Positions 56,001 through 64,000 of a stretch of DNA of 64,000 nt are shown here, piece after piece. Source of the stretch: Littorina saxatilis (lineage: Eukaryota; Mollusca; Gastropoda; Littorinimorpha; Littorinidae); assembly GCF_037325665.1 (NCBI RefSeq), contig NC_090250.1, forward strand, positions 47,781,858 through 47,845,857, in the 5' to 3' direction. The position numbers were made by a program, and so were the translations under genes. Under the pieces are notes generated by a model. That model had not been told where the DNA came from, ran no database searches, and was given only the letters and a program-made list of their open reading frames with translations. Each line of letters starts with the position of its first letter. Position 1 is the stretch's first letter.

Positions 56001-57098
56001 CATTGTCGTAGTTTATTTTTCACAAGAAGGACGGTAAAAACACATGAGTTTTTGAAACCTTTCTTTTACTTTTTGTTTGTTTGCTCAAAAGACCAAAATA
56101 TGTTTGAGATTATGATTTGATCAATCAGTCATGTACATGTGCAAACATTCAACTTACGTCAAGTTGAATTTAAAATTAAACTGCCATGTTGAGACAGGGG
56201 TCGCTCTGTTTCCTTTGTCGTCAAAGAAGGAGATTCCAATTTGGATGATCTTGAGGAGGTTAACATTGCAGCGTAACAATTGGTACTGGTAGTCAGATGT
56301 GCTGCGGAATTCCCCAATAGGCCGTGCCACCACGCCTGGGAACTCTGTGTCCTGTAACATCATCACACACACAGCCGTCACTCAAGGTAAATGCTTTTTA
56401 TTTTAGTACATTTTACACCGAACAATTTAGAGTTCATCATCTTCTTTGTTCGTTGACTGCAACACCCACACGCATTCTGGTGTTTATATATTTAGTTTCG
56501 ACTTAATGTTTTAACATTGACTAGGAATTGAGACGAGGTTGGCGGTGTAGGTGCGTAGAGCGATTCGGAGAAAACTACTGGACCGGTCTTCATGAAACTT
56601 TACATGCGAGTTCCTGCGAATGATAATTGATATACCCAGACATTTTTACAAGATTTAACTTAATGTTTTAACATAGACGGGGAAACGAGACAATGGTGGT
56701 GGTGTGTGTCTGTGGAGCAATTCCAAGAAAACTACTGGATAAAAATTAAGATTTTAGTAATCGATCAAAAAATTATTTAATCTTATATTTTTCCTGATTC
56801 CAATAACAGATGTTGTTTGAATTAAAAACAATGCTCAGAGAAATAAAAGAATAAAGAAATGCTGTGACGCGCTGTACCCTACTGCTTTATACTGGCTTGT
56901 CACTTCAAGCAATCACGTTATCCACGTGAATATGTCATTAATTTTAGTCTGGGTTGCAGTTATCGGCAAAGCATTGTCTTTGCGACATGCAGTTCGTTCA
57001 GTATCATTCTGTGAGTTTGACAGATTGACCAAAAGTATTAATTTCGCTTCACGCAACTTGTTTTTCTTTCTTCGGGAGTGGGATTTTTGATGTATGCC

Positions 57099-57131
<33 letters not shown>

Positions 57132-59511
57132 CCTCATTTAGGCAGTCATACTCTATTCCTCTGTTCTTAGGGGGATGCATGCTGAGTATTCTACTGTTCC
57201 CACAACCAACCAAACTCCGACATAGATTACAGATCTTAATCGTCCATAATCTTAATCGTGCATATTTGGTCTTGTGCTTGTGTGTACATATGAGGGGGGA
57301 TAAGACACTAGCAGATCTGCACGTTATATGACTTAAATTACAGAAAATATGTATTGGTTCAAATGCCCTGGCTATACTTAAAACAAGAAGGGCAAAGCCC
57401 ATACGACTCACATGCTTGACCTTGACATTTACATGACCTTGACCTTCAGGGTCAAGGTCAAATAACTAAACCTAGCAATGACATCATACACTAAGAACTG
57501 CTTTACACATTTTTCCTACCAAAATACATGTGACCTTGACCCAAGGTCATCCAACACAAAGCTGTTAATTCAAGACATAGGAAGTACAATGGTGCTTATT
57601 GGCTCTTTCTACCATGAGATATGGTCACTTTTAGTGGTTCACTACCTTATTTTGGTCACATTTCATAAGGGTCAAAGTGACCTTGACCATGATCATATGT
57701 GACCAAATGTGTCTCATGATGAAAGCATAACATGTGCCCCACATAATTTTTAAGTTTGAAACAGTTATCTTCCATAGTTCAGGGTCAAGGTCACTTCAAA
57801 ATATGTATACAATCCAACTTTGAAGAGCTCCTGTGACCTTGACCTTGAAGCAAGGTAAACCAAACTGGTATCAAAAGATGGGGCTTACTTTGCCCTATAT
57901 ATCATATATAGGTGAGGTATTGAATCTCAAAAACTTCAGAGAAAATGGGAAAAATAGCTGTTTTTAGGCAACATTTATGGCCCCTGCGACCTTGACCTTG
58001 AAGCAAGGTCAAGATGCTATGTATGTTTTTTGGGGCCTTGTCATCATACACCATCTTGCCAAATTTGGTACTGATAGACTGAATAGTGTCCAAGAAATAT
58101 CCAACGTTAAAGTTTTCCGGACGGACGGACGACTCGGGTGAGTACATAGACTCACTTTTGCTTCGCATGTGAGTCAAAAAACTGCTCAATCAAAAAGACA
58201 TCTTACTAAGTTACATACCAAAAAATAACCAACAATCGCCTGGCCAGAGGCCAGAACTATATATATGTGTCACTGTCAGTGTCACTAGTGTCAGATCAAA
58301 ACGTATGTGTCAGTGACCGTAAGTTGCGTAACCATAGAACAGGGCCTCACATCCACGTCGGACATCGGACATATGAGGATATTTTTTCCAAATGTCATAT
58401 ACATTTTTCATGCAGGAGGACAAATGTCCTATTGTTTTTGTCACAAAGTGGTCAATGTCCGATTATTCTATCATTTGATCCGGACATCGTCAGTACTTCT
58501 TAATTTACAGTAGTTTGAATGCCATGTTATCGATGTATTGCGAAGCGATGTGTAGCAGACGAAATTAGACACTTTGTGCCTCTAGTACCAAAGAGTTTCC
58601 AAGGCTCGCAACTCGGAATGCTCGAAGCCAGTTGAGAGTTGCCTCCCTTCGCGATTTCCCCGAAAATAACAAACGAAAACCGCGATCCCAGAAAAGGGAC
58701 AGAAGAAATTACACTTCAAGTCCCTTCCCTTATCATCTGTCAGTAAGCACGGAAACTGAGCTTCCTCCAGCCCCAGAGCAGTTAGAGCCCGATCGCCCAG
58801 GTGAGAATGTCGATCGCGATAGTCAAACATCGGAGCCGAAGAAAGACACTTACCCCCTCCCTCACCCCCACGCGTAACTTCGTCTCAGTCAAGCTGGGCG
58901 ACATCATTCCCGTGGATGTCGCATGACCCAGAGAGGAAACTTATGTTTTGCTGTTCCAACCGTTCGCAAATCGGCCCTTACCGATCATCAAGAAACCAAA
59001 GACCATGCTGTTAGTGTGCTTGTGCCATCTCTCCAGAGAGACAAGGAGATAGTTGAAACCCGACAGCTGACAAAACAAGAAAAGGGGGCAGCTGTGGCAG
59101 TCAAAGCTGCTCACTTTTTGCCGAGAAAAGTATTTTTGTTCTTTTACCCTCGTGCCAAGAAACTAGTCAAGTTTAATCATATTTACGTTTTGTTACGGGA
59201 AAAAAATGTCCTATTGATTTGTTTTTGTTCAGGACAAATGTCCTATCACTTTTACATTGACCAGGACATTTGTCCTATGCTACCTCTCATGGATGTGAGG
59301 CCCTGATAGAACACCAATGTATTTCATTTTCACCTTTCACAGCCTAACAGCTATAACTAGTACCCTTGGCCATTGAACTCACCATAGCAACATATTTGTA
59401 GTCTTTGACAACCTCACGGATGAGGCGGAACTCCTCCTCCATATTGCTGGTCCAGACATCGCGAATCCCACATGCCTCCGGCGACTGTTGCTCATCTGTT
59501 GCTACTGGCAT
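52856..59511 (-). CDS. CNOT7: CCR4-NOT complex deadenylase CNOT7/CAF1, complete six-exon coding sequence
   Basis: Exons on the minus strand: 59511-59383, 56351-56158, 55793-55632, 54411-54234, 53681-53604 and 53032-52856. Spliced length is 918 bp, or 305 residues (human CNOT7 has 285). The product is the DEDDh 3'-5' exonuclease subunit that shortens mRNA poly(A) tails in the CCR4-NOT complex. Catalytic residues are all present: Asp and Glu in DTEFPG, Asp in YDVKYLMKSC, and His and Asp in PQHQAGSDSLLTG. The start is MPVATDEQQSPEACGIRDVW. The body is nearly collinear with the vertebrate protein, and the C-terminal tail after GHLYGLG is longer and Asn/Ser/Gly-rich. All junctions are GT-AG and in phase. 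Invertebrates usually have one CNOT7/8 gene, so the vertebrate split into CNOT7 and CNOT8 need not apply. Confidence 0.96.
53114..53230. repeat. (TG)n tract and G-run in CNOT7 intron
   Basis: TGTGTG with GAATG interruptions, then about 15 G at 53214-53228. Confidence 0.9.
53350..53486. mobile_element. Small foldback element (copy 2) in CNOT7 intron
   Basis: CCAGGGCTGATGTGCATGAG at the left and CTCAGGCCTGG at the right. ACCAACCGAGTA pairs with ACCCGGTTGGT. Same family as 27357-27503. Confidence 0.65.
53604..53681 (-). CDS. CNOT7: CNOT7 coding exon 5 (catalytic His/Asp)
   Basis: Acceptor GTGTTGCAG, donor GAG|GTCAGT, 78 bp. It reads IKRIGPQHQAGSDSLLTGEA and FFKMRE, with the DEDDh His and last Asp. 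Confidence 0.95.
53816..54125 (+). mobile_element. SINE-C copy 2
   Basis: Flanked by a perfect 11-bp duplication CTCTATATTCA (53805-53815, 54126-54136). It is inserted in a pogo-type MITE fragment inside a CNOT7 intron. It differs from copy 1 at only a few positions, so both are young. Confidence 0.92.
54234..54411 (-). CDS. CNOT7: CNOT7 coding exon 4 (second catalytic Asp)
   Basis: Acceptor TGTTTCAG|TGGC, donor GAG|GTGAGT. It reads GYDFGYMIRILSGMALEVEE and NIYDVKYLMKSCKNLKGGLQ. The acceptor and first 20 or so exon bases are repeated in tandem upstream. Confidence 0.95.
54412..54725. repeat. 42-bp minisatellite made of CNOT7 exon 4 acceptor and start
   Basis: About seven units. On the minus strand each reads ATGTTTCAG|TGGCTATGACT, TTGGCTACATGATTGACAT. 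The real exon starts TTTCAG|TGGCTACGACT. Unit length is 42 bp in the regular part and open in the exon frame. Confidence 0.95.
54940..55631. repeat. 102-bp minisatellite made of CNOT7 exon 3 end and donor
   Basis: About seven units. On the minus strand each contains CATCAACTAGTTGTCCTTCC then ACAG|GTACACATGGG, a copy of the exon 3 end (CATCAATTGGTTGTCCTTTC, ACAG|GTACAC). Confidence 0.95.
55632..55793 (-). CDS. CNOT7: CNOT7 coding exon 3
   Basis: Acceptor TTTGTGTGCAG, donor CACAG|GTACAC. It reads EDMYAQESIDLLRKSGIQFE and ends DDINWLSFH. The exon end plus donor is repeated several times downstream as a 102-bp tandem unit. Confidence 0.95.
56158..56351 (-). CDS. CNOT7: CNOT7 coding exon 2 (first catalytic Asp/Glu)
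   Basis: Acceptor ATGTTACAG|GAC, donor AC|GTAAGTT. It encodes DTEFPGVVARPIGEFRSTSD and runs to STWQFNFKFNLT. Asp and Glu of DTEF are metal-binding residues of the DEDD nuclease. Confidence 0.96.
56486..56745. mobile_element. MITE-H diverged fragments (two)
   Basis: Two partial copies of the GACTTAATGTTTTAACAT end region in tandem (56492 and 56650), just outside CNOT7 exon 2. Confidence 0.6.
57060..57370 (-). mobile_element. SINE-A, degraded reverse copy with (C)29 tract
   Basis: Diverged match to the SINE-A body, including TTTAGGCAGTCATACTC and AACCAAACTCCGACATAGAT. A run of about 29 C occupies 57102-57130. It is interrupted on its right by MITE-G copy 3. Confidence 0.65.
57384..58177 (-). 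mobile_element. MITE-G copy 3
   Basis: Inverted copy in CNOT7 intron 1, inserted within a degraded SINE-A. It carries an extra GACCTTGACC block near one end. Confidence 0.85.
58340..59305 (+). mobile_element. Non-autonomous hAT transposon in CNOT7 intron 1
   Basis: TIR CAGGGCCTCACATCCA at the left and its inverse at the right. An 8-bp target duplication ATAGAACA lies at 58334-58341 and 59306-59313, the hAT hallmark. Internal fragments encode a zinc-finger N-terminal region (ALTDHQETKDHAVSVLVPSL) and a Pro/Ser-rich leader at 58632-58877. No dimerisation or DDE domain remains. Confidence 0.8.
59383..59511 (-). CDS. CNOT7: CNOT7 coding exon 1
   Basis: It starts with ATG at 59511 and ends with donor ATG|GTGAGT. 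It reads RDVWTSNMEEEFRLIREVVK followed by DYKYVAM, the conserved N-terminal helix. A candidate upstream non-coding exon ends at 61477. Confidence 0.93.
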
Positions 59512-59824
59512 ATCGTGTCTGTGTCCCTCACTGTCTCATACAGTATCTCTGCAAACAGTCAACACAGCACCCATCACAACACAGAAGCAGTAAATATAGA
59601 TGTTCCTAGTGATGTGGCAAAGCATCTGGGAGCGATACTGATAACTTGGCCTGAGTATAACAATCTTGAAGTTGAATTTAAAAACAAGTATAAGTTTGTT
59701 TAAATTGTGTATGCGTTTTATTAATACTTTATAAAGCTGTATAAAGCAGATTAGAATTTACCCGATGCTCCCCATCATGTCGTAAGAGGCGACTAACGGA
59801 TTCTGTTTCTCTTTTTACCCTTAA

Positions 59825-60185
59825 AGGCATATGTACGTGCTCCCGTGTTTACAAAGTGTAGTTTGCCCATAATCGATGTCAACCGCACCATAAGACCATA
59901 TAATGACGATATGTCACCATGCGCGGACCATAATACATGCATTACAGCTTGTTCTAGCCTCTGAAAAAGTGAGGATGTCAACAAAGCCGCGGTGTTAGCT
60001 CCCTTGCATCAACGTTACATGTGTTGCCAAATCTATAAATAGGACGATCCAGATCAAAATGAAAATTAACATATCTCAACATTGAAGGGGTCCTAGACCA
60101 CAATATTTTGCAGGGAACTTAATTTAGCATGTCTCCAGCTGTTGGTAAAGCAATTAGCGTGTATAGTCATCGAGTACATATGCCT
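59825..60185. mobile_element. TTAA MITE with TIR AGGCATATGTAC
   Basis: Bounded by TTAA (59821-59824 and 60186-60189) with 12-bp TIRs AGGCATATGTAC, 361 bp, no coding capacity. The TTAA target suggests mobilisation by a piggyBac-type transposase. Confidence 0.8.
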
Positions 60186-60189
60186 TTAA

Positions 60190-60921
60190 AGGCACAGTAA
60201 GCCTCCTGTAAACCATCACAGAGCTCCCCGAGCGTCTAAATACAGTACAAGCATACTTCCATTTGAACGCTCACCGAACGGGAACATCCTGGCTGCTTTC
60301 TGTCGAGCGTGAGACATTTTCAAAGAATTTATTTTCGTAGGCTTGTTCCGTTAACAACAACGGCGCCTCGTTTTTGCGCTAGACCTAACTTTTAAAATCT
60401 AAATAATAAATTGACAGCTTGTTACACAAACATTCTTTAATCATAAAAGAATTCGTTTTTCATCAAGACAAGATCAGAACAATTCGAAGTTGTGAAAGTT
60501 TAAAAAAAGAAAAGCCCGGAAGCAGGGTCACGCAAGGGTCGTAGCAGACGACGGCCGGTTTATCAGTGCAAATCGCCGTTCCTCTCAACAGTCAAAAGCC
60601 ATCGCTAGAGTTCTTGTGAACCACAGCCGTTGTTTCGTGCATAAAAAAAACGTGCTATTGTAGATAAGCTCACGTCGAGTCGCATTCAAATGAATAACTA
60701 TGACGACTGCATTGTGAAAAGGGAAAACTGGATCACACGGGTTCACGATGGCTCAGGGGTAAGATAAACCACGCAAAAATAAATTCTTTGAAAATTGTTC
60801 GCTCTTTACGGAGGGCACCTAGGATGTTCTCAATTGGTGAGTGTTTAAATGAAATGGTGTTTGTACTGTGTGTAAAAGCCTGACCGTATCTGTGATGGTT
60901 TACGGGAGGCTTACTCTGCCT
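60190..60921. mobile_element. TTAA MITE with TIR AGGCACAGTAAGCCTCC
   Basis: Flanked by TTAA (60186-60189, 60922-60925). The TIRs are about 35 bp with one or two mismatches, and the halves form a longer diverged inverted repeat. It is nearly identical to 48053-48774, and a half-copy lies at 39228-39385. Confidence 0.85.
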
Positions 60922-61476
60922 TTAAGTGTTTCTTGTATAGAATATAGTCAATGTTTGTAAAGATTTTAGTCAAGCAGTATGTAAGAAATGTTAAGTCCTT
61001 TGTACTGGAAACTTGCATTCTCCCAGTAAGGTCATATATTGTACCATGTTGAAAGCCCCTGGAGCAATTTTTTGATTAGTGCTTTTGTGAACAAGAAACA
61101 ATTAACAAGTGGCTCTATCCCATCTCCCCCCTTTCCCCGTCGCGAAATAACCCTTCGTGGTTGAAAACGACGTTAAACACCAAATAAAGATTAGCATGCT
61201 CTACGGGCATGCAAATCGTGGGCAGTTATAGTTTTAACTTTTACAGTCTACTCAGCAGATCGTTCATTTTCTACTCCGCAGCTACTGGTGGACTTACAAA
61301 ACAAAGGTTTTTCAAAATTGTATGTTCAGATACCATTTTTCCACGTCATTTCCCTGAATTCGAGAATTAAAAATACTCTTTAAACAAATTCAGTGGAACA
61401 AATGTACAATATACTGCATAAAAATAGTTTTGTATTTCATTTAAATACATTTTAGACTTACAGAGCATCAACTTAC

Positions 61477-61600
61477 AAGCAACAACTCATCAATCAACCC
61501 ACGCTTAGCAGAGAATCCGTCGATTGAGCATGCGCGACAGGAACAGTAGAGAACACATGTACTCATGACGTCAGCACACTTCCGGGTCATTTCCTCGAAC
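61477..61600 (-). other. CNOT7: Candidate CNOT7 5' non-coding exon
   Basis: On the minus strand a good donor, TT|GTAAGTTG, occurs at 61476. It lies downstream of the CRE/ETS/NRF1 cluster and upstream of the coding exon at 59511. The 5' limit is unknown. A non-coding first exon occurs in vertebrate CNOT7. Confidence 0.4.
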
Positions 61601-61695
61601 GTGATCAAGGAAAAGTAGAGAGGCCGTAGGGTGGATGACTCAGAAAACACCCGAGCTGTCGTCGTCCTCTCACATCGGTGATGACATAGAACTAA
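61520..61695. promoter_or_regulatory. Bidirectional CNOT7/VPS37A promoter region
   Basis: Between the candidate CNOT7 leader and the VPS37A ATG lie an NRF1-like GCATGCGC (61528-61535), a perfect CRE TGACGTCA (61566-61573) and an ETS/GABP site ACTTCCGG (61578-61585), with no TATA box. This set is typical of TATA-less promoters of paired housekeeping genes. Transcription start sites are not determined. Confidence 0.6.
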
Positions 61696-61699
61696 CAAG

Positions 61700-61797
61700 A
61701 TGCACAAACTTTTTGGTGGCAACAAGGCCAAAGGGCCATCGGCGACAAACTTGCAGATCCAGAAGACAAAACAGATCGAGAGTCTCCGTAAAGTCAG
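61700..61797 (+). CDS. VPS37A: Probable VPS37A first coding exon (ESCRT-I), rest outside window
   Basis: From ATG at 61700 the frame reads MHKLFGGNKAKGPSATNLQI and QKTKQIESLRKV, ending AG|GTTTGT at 61797. Human VPS37A begins with a short Leu-Phe/Ser-rich leader followed by LQQQKQRLIESLR, so the LQxQK...IESLR core matches. Human VPS37A lies head to head with CNOT7, as here, which raises the odds. VPS37A is a subunit of ESCRT-I, which sorts ubiquitinated cargo into multivesicular bodies. The downstream exons with the UEV-like and Mod(r) domains are not seen with confidence. Out-of-frame ATGs at 61635 and 61681 lie upstream; if transcribed, they would be uORFs. Confidence 0.6.
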
Positions 61798-62726
61798 GTT
61801 TGTTTTTGTCATCCAGTGACCAGTCTTGAGTCTTGACTATCCTTTCTTTACGGTCCCTCTCTTTAGACCTGTATGACAGATAGTAATTTTATTTGGTTTC
61901 AGGGCTGTGCAGTCGTCGCAGCGTCGCATAGTTTTGCCACAGACTGAGAGCAAGTCGACTTTATGACAGAACAGTTAGCAAGAAACTATGAAGCTTCTTT
62001 TTAAGACTGATAGTGATACTGATACGTGATTGATAAGTGATAGCTTTCAGTTTCAGCTTCAAGGCTTCGGTAGTGTTGGATTACTTATTTTGAGTTGATC
62101 AGTGGTTGACCATTCCAATCGTGATGCACACACACAAAGAAAGTCAAAAGGTGGCATTGCACGGAGTTCAAAAAGAAGTCTGTTACGATTTGGCAATCCA
62201 GGTCGTATTTTGATGACATCCGAAACAGAGAGACTGCTAGTGTTAATGTTCCAAAATCAAGAATCAAAACCATCAATTCTAAATTTAAGGTTAATTGGAA
62301 CATTTAATTCAGGACAAACTGAAACGTTCACAAGAACTTCGACCTATTGGCCTTTATCAGTTTATGATAAAGTGTACAAACATGACTGTTGTCTAGCCAT
62401 TTTAGCATTTTTTACCTTATTTTGGTGATTGCTAGCAACAAGGTTGCTCTTCGTTTTAAAATATCACCATGTAAAATTGTCAAATGAGCTTTCATGTACT
62501 TAAAATGCATTTGTTTTTATTCATAACATTTACTGCTTTAGAGCCTGCGTCAGAGACATGCATAGATAACTGAGTAAGTGTAGACTGCCTGTTGACAAAT
62601 GTTAAACTAATCTGGTTTTTATTGCATTCATTTTTACTCTTTTTTGGTATCAGAAGAACAAAATAGTTTGACCAGTTCGATCACTGTTATAAATCATGTG
62701 CATGTTATTGGAGTGGCATTACATCG

Positions 62727-62890
62727 AGGTTACAACACGAGTGTTTTTTTATATGGCTTGTATTTCAGTCAAGACCCAGCGGATGAATATCAAGGGACTC
62801 ACGAGCCTCTGGCGAGTGAGTCCCTTTGATATTCCCGCTGGGTCTTGACTGAAATACAAGCCATATAAAAAATCACGAGTGTTGTAACCT
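62727..62890. mobile_element. Foldback element with about 75-bp arms
   Basis: The left arm (AGGTTACAACACGAGTG onward) is inverted almost perfectly to the right end (CACGAGTGTTGTAACCT), with a short GCCTCTGGC-like centre. It lies in the presumed VPS37A first intron. Confidence 0.85.
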
Positions 62891-63679
62891 GTATATTCCA
62901 TGAAGATCTAAAAGACAAAGTGTGACGGAAACATCAAGATGAGGCACCTCTGCACATACCTTATTCTAAAGGCACGTCTGTTGATCTATGTCAAGTCGGT
63001 GCATAATGGTGGCTTGGTTGTCCCCGTCAGTTGAAAGCCTCTTACACGGATTTGACTGAATACCTAGTGGTTACAATACCTAGTGGTTACACACGCATCT
63101 CCTGAGATCTTGGACACCTTCATCGTCTATAGGGCCTACTGCACGGCAGAAGAGCTAGAAATACTCGCAAAATGCATTAAACAGCTTGTTCAGAGAACAA
63201 TCGTAGTCGATGATGTACTGATAAGGGCGTGTGTACCGGGCACGCTGTAACTTCACATGAGCATAGCCTGAACATAACAGTGCTGGTCGGACGGACTGGG
63301 TTTTTAACGATTGCTAGTTTGACTTCTGTTTTAGTTGAGAGCACGAGCGCACACACTCAAACACATACGGCTTGTCATGTTGATCACAAGAGAGAAATAG
63401 AACAGCGAATAGAAGGAAACATAACAGATTACGTCCCCTTAATATGACGCGATGGACGACAGACGTCATGAAATCTATGACGCTACAATAATAGTCTCGA
63501 CAAGTCGAGACTAAAACTCAGCTATAACATTGAACGACTCTCGCGCAAGTTCTCAAAAGCGTGGTTACCCCTTGCACATCCGGTCTATAGGTACATGTGC
63601 ATTTTGGAATGTCAAGGACGACAGAAAGTAGAGCCAGCTATGATGTATTCCGTGCATCCTTATTTATCCTCTTTTTTAT

Positions 63680-64000
63680 ATTTAGTCAAGTTTTGACTAA
63701 ATATTTTAACATCGAGGGGGAATCGAAACGAGGGTCGTGGTGTATGTGCGTGCGTGTGTGTGCGTGCGTGTGTGTGTGTGTGTGTGTAGAGCGATTCAGA
63801 CTAAACTACTGGACCGATCTTTATGAAATTTGACATGAGAGTTCCTGGGTATGAAATCCCCGAACGTTTTTTTCATTTTTTTGATAAATGTCTTTGATGA
63901 CGTCATATCCGGCTTTTCGTGAAAGTTGAGGCGGCACTGTCACGCCCTCATTTTTCAACCAAATTGGTTCAAATTTTGGTCAAGTAATCTTCGACGAAGC
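63680..64000. mobile_element. MITE-H copy 2, cut by the window end
   Basis: Opens TTTAGTCAAGTTTTGACTAA and matches the reverse complement of about 16600-16930, including GATGACGTCATATCCGGC. Confidence 0.75.

Larger units (their letters stand above)
59753..61190 (+). mobile_element. SINE-B copy 3, split by two tandem TTAA MITEs
   Basis: The left part, 59753-59824, lacks the first 25 or so bases. The right part is 60922-61190. Between them, two different TTAA-flanked MITEs sit back to back, at the same TTAA position as the piggyBac insertion in copy 2. Confidence 0.85.
61798..64000 (+). other. Presumed first intron of VPS37A
   Basis: Starts at the donor after 61797. It contains a foldback (62727-62890) and MITE-H at the end. 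A weak VQKEVCYDLAIQ frame near 62160-62200 recalls the VQKDVEYRL of VPS37A but lacks an in-phase acceptor, so it is not called. Confidence 0.4.

Noticed and set aside
61900-61970. Exon after TTTGGTTTCAG at 61900
   Set aside because: The acceptor is good, but the frame joined to the VPS37A first exon stops after about 20 codons and does not resemble VPS37A. It could be a rare alternative exon.
62102-62428. VPS37A second exon (VQKEVCYDLAIQ)
   Set aside because: A short resemblance only. No acceptor in the right phase was found and the frame stops soon after.

Overview
The window looks like nuclear DNA of a mollusc, most likely a marine gastropod (inference). It has intron-rich genes with small exons, abundant (CA)n tracts, many tRNA-headed SINEs and short TIR transposons, and very large minisatellites. 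Very little of it is coding.

Three host genes are supported. (1) The plus strand from the left edge to 43,088 carries the 3' part (about 18 exons, roughly 1,030 residues) of a VWA3B-like gene. The von Willebrand A region would lie upstream of the window. Seen here are a coiled-coil region, three DUF4537 (Tudor-like) modules and an Arg-Ser-rich segment between modules 1 and 2. (2) The minus strand from 59,511 down to 52,856 carries a complete six-exon CNOT7/CAF1 deadenylase coding sequence, with a candidate 5' non-coding exon near 61,480-61,600 and a probable long 3' UTR towards 46,590. (3) The plus strand from 61,700 carries the first coding exon of a probable VPS37A (ESCRT-I), head to head with CNOT7 as in human. 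Between them lies a TATA-less promoter with CRE, ETS and NRF1-like sites.

Layout: 1-3.2 kb, VWA3B-like exons and SINEs; 3.2-20.1 kb, one huge intron holding a 2.74-kb piggyBac element, several MITEs and a pogo-type MITE swollen by an internal 111-bp-class satellite; 20.1-43.1 kb, the rest of the VWA3B-like gene, whose introns are filled by minisatellites of 28/29, 31, 57, 60 and 67 bp; 43.1-46.6 kb, intergenic DNA with MITEs; 46.6-61.6 kb, CNOT7; 61.7-64 kb, start of VPS37A and its first intron.

The most striking feature is that many of the minisatellites are built from exon edges. In at least five places the repeat unit contains the last or first bases of the neighbouring exon together with its splice donor or acceptor, so the intron carries rows of decoy splice sites. 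Two arrays (23.5 kb and 54.4 kb) have units that are a multiple of three and open in the exon frame, so they could add whole repeat units to the protein. A second theme is a recurring TTAA in one SINE family, used as an insertion site by a piggyBac element in one copy and by two tandem TTAA-type MITEs in another.
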